Source of the DNA: an uncultured Oscillospiraceae bacterium
Lineage (GTDB): Bacteria; Bacillota; Clostridia; Oscillospirales; Ruminococcaceae
DNA: 42,481 nt
Assembly (NCBI GenBank): GCA_934486875.1
Contig: CAKSPU010000022.1
Coordinates: 1 to 42,481, forward strand
Direction: 5' to 3'
Both the position numbers and the translations under genes were made by a program. Position 1 is the first letter of the stretch. Every line of letters starts with the position of its first letter. The notes beneath the pieces are model-generated. The model was not told the DNA's origin. It did not search any database and saw only the letters and a list, made by a program, of their open reading frames with translations. Shown one piece after another: positions 8,914 through 18,200 of the stretch.

Positions 8914-9936
8914 ATGACCATTATCGTAACAGGCGGAGCAGGCTTCATCGGCTCCAACTTCATTTTCCATATGCTGAAAAAATATCCCGATTACAGGATA
9001 ATATGCCTTGACTGCCTTACCTATGCGGGAAATCTTTCCACACTCAAAAGCGTTATGGACAACCCCAACTTCCGCTTTGTAAAGGAGTCTATCACCGACA
9101 GAGAGGCTGTTTACAGGCTCTTTGAGGAGGAGCACCCCGACATTGTGGTGAATTTCGCCGCTGAGAGCCACGTTGACCGCTCTATCGAAAATCCCTCCGT
9201 ATTCCTGGAGACAAACATTATGGGCACTCAGGTAATGATGGACGCTTGCCGCAAGTACGGCATAAAGCGCTATCATCAGGTATCCACCGATGAGGTCTAC
9301 GGCGACCTGCCCCTTGACAGACCCGACCTCTTCTTCACAGAGGAGACCCCTATCCACACATCAAGCCCCTACTCCGCTTCAAAGGCTTCCGCCGACCTGC
9401 TGGTAATGGCTTATCACCGCACCTTCGGTCTGCCTGCTACAATTTCAAGATGCTCCAACAACTACGGCCCCTATCAGTTCCCCGAGAAGCTTATCCCCCT
9501 TATGATAGCAAATGCGCTGAATGACAAGCCCCTTCCCGTTTACGGCAAGGGCGAGAATGTCCGTGACTGGCTTTATGTTGAGGATCACTGCAAGGCTATC
9601 GACCTTATTATCCACAAGGGCAGAGAGGGCGAAGTATATAACATCGGCGGTCATAACGAGATGAAGAACATCGACATCGTAAAGATGATATGCAAAGAGC
9701 TTGGCAAGCCCGAGAGCCTTATCACCTATGTTGCGGACAGAAAGGGTCACGATATGCGCTATGCAATTGACCCCACGAAGATACACAACGAGCTGGGCTG
9801 GCTCCCCGAGACCAAGTTTGCCGACGGCATCAAAAAGACCATTCAGTGGTACCTTGACAACAAGGACTGGTGGGAGGAGATCATCTCCGGCGAGTATCAG
9901 AATTACTACGAAAAGATGTACGGAAACAGAGGCTGA
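8914..9936 (+). CDS. rfbB: dTDP-glucose 4,6-dehydratase
   Basis: RfbB (RmlB) converts dTDP-glucose to dTDP-4-keto-6-deoxyglucose, using bound NAD+. That product is the branch point between rhamnose (RfbC, RfbD) and the amino sugar (RffA). The 340-residue length is typical. VTGGAGFIGSNF at residues 5-16 binds NAD. The catalytic triad region is STDEVYG, with Thr125, Asp126 and Glu127. The extended-SDR YxxxK is Tyr153-Lys157 in YSASK. NNYGPYQFPEKLIP and RDWLYVEDHC complete the family pattern. The gene follows rfbD by 23 bases, and the acetyltransferase begins 6 bases after its stop. Confidence 0.97.
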   Translation: MTIIVTGGAGFIGSNFIFHMLKKYPDYRIICLDCLTYAGNLSTLKSVMDNPNFRFVKESITDREAVYRLFEEEHPDIVVNFAAESHVDRSIENPSVFLETNIMGTQVMMDACRKYGIKRYHQVSTDEVYGDLPLDRPDLFFTEETPIHTSSPYSASKASADLLVMAYHRTFGLPATISRCSNNYGPYQFPEKLIPLMIANALNDKPLPVYGKGENVRDWLYVEDHCKAIDLIIHKGREGEVYNIGGHNEMKNIDIVKMICKELGKPESLITYVADRKGHDMRYAIDPTKIHNELGWLPETKFADGIKKTIQWYLDNKDWWEEIISGEYQNYYEKMYGNRG

Positions 9937-9942
9937 GCCGCT

Positions 9943-10542
9943 ATGGATAATGTCAAGGCTCTTGAAGAACTTCGTACACTGCGCATAAACCTGGAAGCCA
10001 GCCACCGGACAGCTTGTTCCAATGATTTTATAACCATTGGAGATTTTACCTATGGTTCCCCCGACATTCAGTTCTGGGATAACAAGACTCACCTTACTAT
10101 AGGTAAATTTTGCAGTATTGCCACAAACGTGACCATAATGCTTGGCGGGGAACACAGAACTGAATGGATATCAACTTATCCGTTCAATGCCCTTATCGGA
10201 GAATTTTCCGATATTGAAGGTCACCCTGCCACAAAAGGAGATATCGTTATAGGCAACGATGTCTGGATAGCAGGCGGTGCAAAGATAATGTCGGGTGTAA
10301 CCATAGGAGATGGTGCGGTAATAGGCGCAAATGCTCTGGTGACAAAGGACATACCGCCCTATGCTGTCTGCGGCGGCACTCCTGCCAAAGTCATAAAATA
10401 CAGATTCAGCAAAAAGACTATTAAAAAGCTGTTGGAAATACGTTGGTGGGATCGTAGTGACGAGGAGATAGCTGGTGCTGTTCATTTTCTTCAGAGCAGC
10501 GACACTGATGGTCTCATAAAATATTTCGGGAAAGGAATATAA
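9943..10542 (+). CDS. Left-handed beta-helix acetyltransferase (XAT/CatB type)
   Basis: This 199-residue protein contains hexapeptide repeats ([38 protein letters not shown]). They build a left-handed beta helix, a fold in which acetyl-CoA binds between subunits of a trimer. GGEHRTEW at 68-75 supplies the presumed catalytic His71, and the loop with ISTYPF is characteristic of the xenobiotic acetyltransferase (CatB/VatD) branch. [10 protein letters not shown] closes the helix. Enterobacteria pair RffA with a GNAT-type N-acetyltransferase (RffC), which is absent here. This protein, between rfbB and rfbC, is a good candidate to acetylate the amino sugar instead. O-acetylation of a glycan residue is the main alternative. 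Antibiotic acetylation seems unlikely in this context. Confidence 0.82.
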   Translation: MDNVKALEELRTLRINLEASHRTACSNDFITIGDFTYGSPDIQFWDNKTHLTIGKFCSIATNVTIMLGGEHRTEWISTYPFNALIGEFSDIEGHPATKGDIVIGNDVWIAGGAKIMSGVTIGDGAVIGANALVTKDIPPYAVCGGTPAKVIKYRFSKKTIKKLLEIRWWDRSDEEIAGAVHFLQSSDTDGLIKYFGKGI

Positions 10543-10544
10543 AA

Positions 10545-11114
10545 ATGGGAAAGTTTAAATTTATCGAAACAGGCATAAAGGACCTTTACGTTATCGAGCC
10601 TACCGTATTCGGTGACAACAGAGGCTACTTTATGGAGACATACAATGACGAGTTCAAGCCTTATATAAAGCACCTTGACGGCACTCCCGCAGAATTTGTG
10701 CAGGATAATCAGTCAAAGTCAAAAAAAGGCGTTCTGAGAGGACTTCATTTTCAGAAGAAAAATCCCCAGGGCAAGCTTGTACGCTGCCTTGAGGGCGAGG
10801 TATATGATGTTGCGGTAGACCTGAGAAAAGACAGCGAGACCTACGGAAAATGGTACGGCGTTCTGCTCTCCGAGGAGAACAAGAAGCAGTTCTATATCCC
10901 CGAGGGCTTTGCTCACGGCTTTGCGGTATATACCGAAACTGCCACATTCGCTTACAAGTGTACCCGCCTTTATGACCCCACCGATGAGGGCGGAATTATG
11001 TGGAACGACCCCGATATCGGAGTTGACTGGAATATCCCTGAGGGTATGGAAGTGCTTCTCAGCGAAAAGGACAAGAAAAACAAGAGCTTTAAGGAGCTGG
11101 GCTTTTCATTCTGA
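10545..11114 (+). CDS. rfbC: dTDP-4-dehydrorhamnose 3,5-epimerase
   Basis: RfbC (RmlC) epimerises C3 and C5 of dTDP-4-keto-6-deoxyglucose to give the substrate of RfbD. The protein has 189 residues and a cupin fold. FGDNRGYFMETYN at 22-34 and QDNQSKSKKGVLRGLHFQ at 53-70 carry the catalytic His68, and IPEGFAHGF is at 118-126. The proposed acid tyrosine lies in the segment FAYKCTRLYDP. The start codon is two bases from the preceding stop, with AAAGGA inside the end of the acetyltransferase gene, so the two are probably translationally coupled. With this gene, all four dTDP-rhamnose steps are present in one operon. Confidence 0.97.
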   Translation: MGKFKFIETGIKDLYVIEPTVFGDNRGYFMETYNDEFKPYIKHLDGTPAEFVQDNQSKSKKGVLRGLHFQKKNPQGKLVRCLEGEVYDVAVDLRKDSETYGKWYGVLLSEENKKQFYIPEGFAHGFAVYTETATFAYKCTRLYDPTDEGGIMWNDPDIGVDWNIPEGMEVLLSEKDKKNKSFKELGFSF

Positions 11115-11159
11115 CAAACTGAGCGGAAAGATTCAGAACAATAAAAAAAGAGGTATCCT

Positions 11160-13541
11160 ATGAATAAAAATCCGGATCATATCACCAATAAGGACAGCAT
11201 TAAGCTTACAAGAGCCGAAATATGCTTTGACGACGGCGAAAGGGTTTCCGAGCCTTTGTATTTTGAATGCTCCTATCCTCAGTTCACCGTCTCAGACATA
11301 AAGCTGCCCGAAAAATGTGAAAGGATAGTTTTCCGTTTCCCCGACCTGAAATATTATGCTGTAAAGGATCTGTCGGTTTTATCCGAGTCCGCAAAGGCAG
11401 GAATGACAACATCGGGAAATGCGGAAAAGATCGGAAGATTTATTCTGTTTGCGGACAATGAAGCGGCAGTTCCGGCTGAGACCGACGGCTGCTCTTCCAT
11501 TGATATTTCGGGAGAGCTTTACGCTTTTGGGGACTCTGACAGCTTCCGTGCCGTAAAGGATATCTTAGATCAGTGCGGTGATGAAAAAGCCGTGCTGAAG
11601 CAGAACATACAGCAGCTGACGGCAGAGCTTAACAGCACCCGTCAGAGAATGGCAGCCGCCGAAGCTTCCTTTGCTATGATCCGTGATTCAAAGATATGGA
11701 AAATGACCTTTCCCCTCAGAAAGCTCCTTGACGGCATAAAGTCAGCCGCAGGCAGGCTGCGCATTTTTGGTTATGCCGAAAAGTTCTTTGACGTTTTAAA
11801 GACCGCAGGCTTTCGTACCGCCTGTGACAAGGCACTGAACAAGCTTTTCCCCTCCCGCAGGTATAAGGACATAATAAAGGACTTCTACCTTTCCGATGAT
11901 GAGGTAAGGCAGCAGAAAAGCACTGCATTTGACAGAAATATCAAATTCAGCATAATCGTTCCGCTGTACAATACCCCTGTGAAATTCCTGAACGAAATGA
12001 TCGGCTCCGTGCAGGCGCAGACCTATGAAAACTGGGAGCTGTGCCTTGCTGACGGAAGCGACAGCAAGCATTCCGATGTGGAGGCAGCTGTGCGGAAGCT
12101 TTCGGAAAAGGACAGCCGCATCAAATACAAAAGGCTTGAAAAGAACCTTGGCATATCGGGCAATACAAACGCCTGCCTTGATATGGCGGAGGGCGATTTT
12201 ATCGGTCTGTTCGATCACGACGATCTTCTTCACCCTGCGGCACTTTTCGAGGTGATGAAGGCTATCTGCGAAAAAAATGCGGATTATGTATATACCGATG
12301 AAATGATCTTTAAAAGCCCCAGGATAAAAAACATCGTGCATCTGCACTACAAGTCGGATTACGGCCCCGATACTCTCCGAGGCATAAACTACATCTGCCA
12401 TTTTTCCGTTTTCAGCCGTGAGCTTCTGGAAAAGACAGACCGTTTCCGCCCCGAGTATGACGGAAGTCAGGATCACGACCTTATGCTTCGTCTCACGTCC
12501 CTTGCAAAAAATGTTGTTCACATTCCGAAAATACTCTACTTCTGGCGTTCCCACCCCGCTTCCGTGGCATCGGACATCGGTGCAAAGACCTACGCTATCG
12601 AAGCGGGCAGAAATGCGGTAAGGGATCACATTGCGTCTCTCGGAATGAAAGCCGAGGTAACGAGTACGGCTGTCTGCCCCACTGCATACAGAATAAAATA
12701 CGAGATACAATCCTATGACAAGGTAAGCATCATTATCCCCAACAAGAACCACCTTGATGACCTTACCTGCTGCATAAACTCCATTCTTTCAAGATCCACC
12801 TATCCCAATTATGAGATAGTGATAGTTGACAACGGCTCAGATGATGAAGAACTGTTCCGCTATTATGATGAGCTGAAAAAAGATGAGAGATTTGTTATAT
12901 GCTACCTCGACATTCCTTTCAATTATTCCACACTCAATAATTTTGCCGCCAGATGGGCTTCGGGAAAATATTATATCCTGCTGAACAATGATATCGAGAT
13001 CATCACCCCCGAATGGATAGAAGAAATGCTTATGTATGTTCAGCGTGATGATGTGGGCATCTGCGGAGCAAAGCTTTATTATCCCGACAACACCATTCAG
13101 CACGCAGGCGTTATTATCGGTATTGGCGGCGTTGCGGGACACTGCTTCGGAAGTATGCCGAGAAACAGCGGCGGCTATATGGACAGACTGGTTTATTCCC
13201 AGGAGCTTTCTGCGGTAACGGCAGCCTGCCTGATGATAAAAGCCTCTGTATTCAAAGAGGTCGGCGGTCTTGATGAAGAGAATTTCAGGATAGCCTTCAA
13301 TGATGTGGATCTTTGCCTTAAGGTGAGACAGGCAGGCTATCTTGTGGTATGGACACCCTATGCGGAGGCATATCACTACGAGTCCAAGTCAAGAGGATAT
13401 GAGGACACACCCGAAAAGCAGATGCGCTTCAAGGGCGAGATCGAACGTTTTCAGGCAAAATGGAAGGATATCCTCCAAACGGGAGACCCCTATTACAATC
13501 CCAATCTCACCCTTGAACGAGGGGATTTCACACCAAAATAA
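11160..13541 (+). CDS. Tandem GT2 glycosyltransferase with N-terminal beta domain and coiled coil
   Basis: The 793-residue cytoplasmic protein has four parts. Residues about 15-125 form a beta-rich domain with FDDGERVSE (23-31) and VFRFPD (57-62), related to domains in three operon neighbours. Residues about 130-172 are a short coiled coil. The adjacent segment SKIWKMTFPLRKLL (177-190) resembles the amphipathic 'S-x-x-W-x-x-T-x-P-L-R' motif often found after coiled coils in glycan enzymes. The first GT2 domain begins at KFSIIVPLYN (262-271), with DHDD at 352-355. The second begins at VSIIIPNKN (521-529), with NNDIE at 608-612 and NDVDLC further on. Two active sites in one chain suggest that two different linkages, or an alternating repeat, are made by one enzyme. 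Confidence 0.87.
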   Translation: MNKNPDHITNKDSIKLTRAEICFDDGERVSEPLYFECSYPQFTVSDIKLPEKCERIVFRFPDLKYYAVKDLSVLSESAKAGMTTSGNAEKIGRFILFADNEAAVPAETDGCSSIDISGELYAFGDSDSFRAVKDILDQCGDEKAVLKQNIQQLTAELNSTRQRMAAAEASFAMIRDSKIWKMTFPLRKLLDGIKSAAGRLRIFGYAEKFFDVLKTAGFRTACDKALNKLFPSRRYKDIIKDFYLSDDEVRQQKSTAFDRNIKFSIIVPLYNTPVKFLNEMIGSVQAQTYENWELCLADGSDSKHSDVEAAVRKLSEKDSRIKYKRLEKNLGISGNTNACLDMAEGDFIGLFDHDDLLHPAALFEVMKAICEKNADYVYTDEMIFKSPRIKNIVHLHYKSDYGPDTLRGINYICHFSVFSRELLEKTDRFRPEYDGSQDHDLMLRLTSLAKNVVHIPKILYFWRSHPASVASDIGAKTYAIEAGRNAVRDHIASLGMKAEVTSTAVCPTAYRIKYEIQSYDKVSIIIPNKNHLDDLTCCINSILSRSTYPNYEIVIVDNGSDDEELFRYYDELKKDERFVICYLDIPFNYSTLNNFAARWASGKYYILLNNDIEIITPEWIEEMLMYVQRDDVGICGAKLYYPDNTIQHAGVIIGIGGVAGHCFGSMPRNSGGYMDRLVYSQELSAVTAACLMIKASVFKEVGGLDEENFRIAFNDVDLCLKVRQAGYLVVWTPYAEAYHYESKSRGYEDTPEKQMRFKGEIERFQAKWKDILQTGDPYYNPNLTLERGDFTPK

Positions 13542-13588
13542 TTCAGAAGCTTCCGCTCATATGTTTGTTGCACAAAGGAGCAATATAG

Positions 13589-15229
13589 ATGTCAAAATAT
13601 GATTTTAAGGTAGATCTGTCTGAAAAAACCTCTACGGGTCTGATACTCAAAAAGATCGGACACGGCAGCACGGTTCTCGAGTTCGGCTGTGCCACGGGAA
13701 GAATGACAGGATATATGCAGGAGCATCTGCACTGCAGGGTCTACATCGTTGAGATAGACCCCGATGCATACAAGACCGCTTCACAGTATGCCGCTGACGG
13801 CGTTTGCGGCGATATTATGGATATGGAATGGAAAAAGAAGTTTGCGGATATCCGCTTTGATCATATCCTTTTTGCAGATGTTCTTGAACATACTCCCGAT
13901 CCCGACCTTGTGATAAGAGAGGCTTCAGAGCTGCTTGCTCCCGACGGAAATATAATTTTCTCCATTCCGAATATCACTCACAATGATATCATACTCAAAG
14001 CTATCGGCGATCATTTTGACTATACCGATATCGGTCTGCTGGACAACACCCATATCCATTTCTGGGGACTTGAAAACCTTAAGACCTTTGCGGAAAGAAA
14101 CGGGCTGCATACCCATAAAATTGAGGCAACATACTGCGAAACAGGCAGTACAGAGCAATTCAGGGGCAAGCTTCGTGATACCCCCACGCTCCTGCTCAAT
14201 ATCCTTAATGAAAGGCGCTGCGGAACGGTATATCAGTTTGTGGCAACGCTGGGACTTCAGAGCTGTGATAAAGTGACGGAGCTTTCTTCCGACGGGAACG
14301 GGGTCATAAGCCATATCTACTTTGACTATGGTCAGGACTTTTCCGAAGAAAACAAGATAAGCTTCCGAACAAGCATATCCGACAACGGAAAATATATCGT
14401 ACATTATGTGATAAATGACACGGAAAATATCAAAAGACTGCGCTTTGACCCTGTTGAGCTTCAGGGCTGCATAATACAGAATATTTCCGTAAGGAGAGAC
14501 GGAAGACAGCTTCCCATTATCCCCTCCGAGCATATCGGCTTTGAAAACGGTATTCTGATGAAAGGCACTGACCCTTGTATACTGATAGAGGATATCACAG
14601 GCAGCGGGCCTATTGTCATTGATGCCGATCTTACCATTCCGGGACAGGCATATGTTGATATGACAGAAAGCATCTGCTTTGATGAACACAGACGATTTGA
14701 TGAAGAACTGAAAAAAGCCGAAAATGAAAAAGCTGCTCTTATATCCGAATATTCGGGAACAGTGGAAAGCCTTGAAAGCACTGTGGGCAGGCTGAATGAG
14801 GACAATGCGGCGCTGACGGAAAGACTGAACGTACTTACCGCCGAAAAGGAGCAGGCAGATGCCCGACTCTCACAGTATGAAGAGAAAGAGAAAGAACTGG
14901 GAGAGACTCTGGAGCTGCACCGAAATGGCGCTGAGGAGCTGAAAAAAGCGATCTTGGATTTTCAGAGCTCAAAATCAGCTCTGGAACAGGAAAATGCACG
15001 TCTGAGGGCAGATGCGGATATGTATATCCGAATAATCGACAAAAAGGAACAGCTCCTTATCAATAAGGAACAGCTCCTTGCCGATAAAGAACACGAGCTT
15101 GATGTGCTGAACGGACAGATAGCCCGTGAAACCGCAGAGCTGTGCAGGTACAGAAGCAGAAAGATAGTAAGATTTACCGACAGGATAGCAGGAATACTCA
15201 GAAAAATAAAGCATTTCTTTATCAGATGA
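13589..15229 (+). CDS. SAM methyltransferase with beta domain and long C-terminal coiled coil
   Basis: Residues about 15-185 of this 546-residue protein are a class I methyltransferase: motif I VLEFGCATGRMT (29-40), acidic ribose-binding region VEIDPD (54-59) and ADVLEHTPDP (96-105). Residues about 235-350 form a beta domain with FDYGQDFSEENK (245-256), RLRFDP (283-288) and TDPCILI (327-333), shared with the other operon proteins. Residues about 366-505 are rich in E, K, L and A with heptad character, a predicted coiled coil of roughly 140 residues. The tail SRKIVRFTDRIAGILRKI is basic and amphipathic and could touch the membrane. The order enzyme, spacer, coiled coil, membrane tail recalls WbdD, the chain-terminating O9a methyltransferase and length ruler. 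Capping the polymer end is therefore a plausible role. AAAGGAG precedes the ATG. Confidence 0.82.
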   Translation: MSKYDFKVDLSEKTSTGLILKKIGHGSTVLEFGCATGRMTGYMQEHLHCRVYIVEIDPDAYKTASQYAADGVCGDIMDMEWKKKFADIRFDHILFADVLEHTPDPDLVIREASELLAPDGNIIFSIPNITHNDIILKAIGDHFDYTDIGLLDNTHIHFWGLENLKTFAERNGLHTHKIEATYCETGSTEQFRGKLRDTPTLLLNILNERRCGTVYQFVATLGLQSCDKVTELSSDGNGVISHIYFDYGQDFSEENKISFRTSISDNGKYIVHYVINDTENIKRLRFDPVELQGCIIQNISVRRDGRQLPIIPSEHIGFENGILMKGTDPCILIEDITGSGPIVIDADLTIPGQAYVDMTESICFDEHRRFDEELKKAENEKAALISEYSGTVESLESTVGRLNEDNAALTERLNVLTAEKEQADARLSQYEEKEKELGETLELHRNGAEELKKAILDFQSSKSALEQENARLRADADMYIRIIDKKEQLLINKEQLLADKEHELDVLNGQIARETAELCRYRSRKIVRFTDRIAGILRKIKHFFIR

Positions 15230-15266
15230 GGGGATAAAAAATAAACGGCAGGGAGTAGTATATAAT

Positions 15267-18200
15267 ATGGATTTATGCGAAAAGAACAAACTGATGAAAA
15301 TGATCGGCGAAGCAGATGTTATTTCATTTGATGTTTTTGATACTTTACTGTTTCGCAAGGTAAACACCCCCGAGACTGTCTTTGATCTCATAGGAAATCA
15401 TTTTAATATCCACGGCTTCAAAAAGCTCAGAACAGACGAACAGAACAGGGCAAGCAGGATCGCTTATGAGAAGATCAAGGCTCCTCACGCAGATATGAAC
15501 GAGATATACGATGCCCTTTCCGAGCACAGCGAAATAAATGTTGACTGGCAGGAAGTAAAAGCATTTGAGATACAGGCAGAGAAAGATGCCCTGACAGCCA
15601 ACAGGGAAATGCTTGAAATATTCAGGTATGCCAAGAGCCGGAACAAAAGGGTCGTGGCTACCAGCGATATGTACCTGCTTGCGGCAACTCTGGGCGAGAT
15701 ACTTGAAAGCTGCGGATATGAGGGCTTCGATCATATTTACTGCTCCGCAGACGAGCACAAGGCAAAATTCAACAGGGAACTGTTTGAATGTGTTGCCCGA
15801 AAGGAAAATACCGCATATGAAAATATCCTGCACATAGGCGACAGTCAGTCAGCCGATGTGGATATCCCCTCTTCCTTCGGGATAAAGACTTTCAGATACC
15901 GCTGTGATGCCGATATGGAAAAGGTGAAGAACACTGCCTGCACCGATATCGACAACGGAATGTACAAGGTACTTTTCGACAAAAGCAGGGGCTTCTGGTA
16001 TAATCTCGGTATCGAAGCGGGCGGACCGCTGTATATGGGGCTTTACAGCTGGCTTACAAAGAAGTATCCCGACAAGGAGCAGAAAATATATTTTCTTTCC
16101 AGAGACGGCTACAACCTCTGCAAGCTTTTCACCGAAACTGGATATACAAATGCAAAGTATATCTATACATCGAGAAGAGCTCTCCTCCTTGCAGGCATAG
16201 ATGAGATAAACGATGAAGCTGTTGCCGAGCTGCCGCCGTATACTGTGGGGCAGACCGTGGGGGATATACTTGATTATCTGTGCATCCCACGGGATAAGAT
16301 CACTCATCTTTCCGAAGCGGGCTTTAAGAGTATGGACGATATTATCGGAAACGATGATGACAAATCCGCATTTAAAAAGCTCTATGTGCTTGAAAAGGAA
16401 ATATTTCTTGAAAGATGCGCCGAAGAAAGACGCTGTGCCGAGAAATATTTCAGAGAGATCGGGCTTGCCGATGAAGAAGAAGCTGTGGTATTTGACTGCG
16501 GCTGGAGCGGCAGCTCACAGTTGCTTCTTGACAGATTTCTTCGCTGTATCGGAAGCAGCTGCAAAACATTTTTCTGCTATTTCGGCATAAAAAATACCGA
16601 AAAGAGCCGCAGACAGCTTCATAAAAAGCACTATGACACCTATGCCTTTGATTTTTACAGCAATCACTCCCTCCAGTCGGGCGTAAACGAAGCTGTGGTA
16701 TTATATGAGCTGTTTTTCTCAGCCCCCCACGAATCGGTGTATTACTACGGAGACAACGGCGCAGTGTTTGAAGAGGGCGAGGGCGACAGTGAAAAGGCAG
16801 ACATTCTTGAAGGTATTCTTGATTATGTAAAGGCTGCGGCTGATTTTGCAGCAAAATACAATATCGAATACGCTCCCGAAGATGCAATAGGTCATATCCG
16901 TCGTATCGCTGAGCTTCCCACTGCGGAAGAAGCAGAAAAGCTTGGCATTTCTTCTCACGAAGCCGCTTCATCAGAGTATCACCTTGAAGACCCCGGAAGT
17001 CTGGCAAATTATATGCGTATGATAAGCTCCGACAAGCCAGAAGAAGCTGTTGCGGAACTGGACTATAAGCCGAAATTTTCAGTGGTCATACCTGTGTACA
17101 ATACGGTGACGGAGCAGCTTAAGGAAGCCATAGATTCCGTTCTGGCTCAGAATTATGACAATTTTGAGCTGATACTCGTTGATGACCATTCACCGTGGCA
17201 GAACGTTGTGCCTGTTCTCAGAAGCTATGAATCCGACAGCAGGGTAAAGGTCATATACCGAACAGAAAACGGCCATATCTCCGCAGCAACAAATGACGGT
17301 CTTGCGGCAGCAGACGGCGAATTTGCCGTATTTATGGACTGCGACGATATCATTGAGCCCACCGCTCTTTACGAAATGGCGAAAAAGCTTAACGATGACC
17401 CCGAGCTTGACTTTATCTACAGCGATGAGGACAAGATAACCGAGGACGGAAAAATACGCCATATGCCGTTTTTCAAGCCCGAATGGTCTCCCGACCTCTT
17501 TATGTCGGAAATGTACACCAATCACCTTGCCGTTTACCGTCTGTCGATCGTAAGGAAGATAGGCGGTCTCAGAAGCGACTATAACGGCAGTCAGGATTAT
17601 GATATGACGCTCAGATTTATGGAGCAGTCAGACAATTCACGGGTAGGACATATCCCGAAGGTGCTGTATCACTGGAGAGAACGCAGGGAGTCTGTGGCTT
17701 TTTCCCTGGGCTCGAAAAATTATGCGGCAAAGGCAGGCTGCCATGCCAAGGAGGACGCTCTCAGGAGACGGGGGATAAAGGGGCATCTGGAATATGTCCC
17801 CGATGTTGGTCAGTACAGAACTGTATATGATGTAGAGGGCGAGCCCCTTGTCAGCATCATTATCCCTTCAAAGGACAATCCCGAAATACTCAGGCAGTGC
17901 ATTGATTCCATATACGGCTTTACCCGCTACAGAAGCTTTGAGGTGATCGTTGTTGACAACGGCAGCTCACCCGAAAACAAGGAAAAGATATCACTGTTTC
18001 TGGGCGAAAGAAATATCCGATATATTTACGGCGTTTATTCCTTTAACTTCTCAAAAATGTGCAACAAGGGAGCGGCGGCAGCTAAGGGCGATTTCCTCCT
18101 TTTCTTGAATGACGATATTGAGATATTCCAGCCCCGGTGGCTTGAAAGAATGCTCGGAGCCGCTCAGCAGAAGCACACCGGTGCTGTAGGGGCAAAGCTT

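Noticed and set aside
11796..12752. Long open frame of 318 codons on the minus strand inside the tandem GT2 gene
   Set aside because: It lies wholly opposite a clear GT2 protein, has no ribosome binding site and no family resemblance. Long antisense frames are common opposite codon-biased genes.
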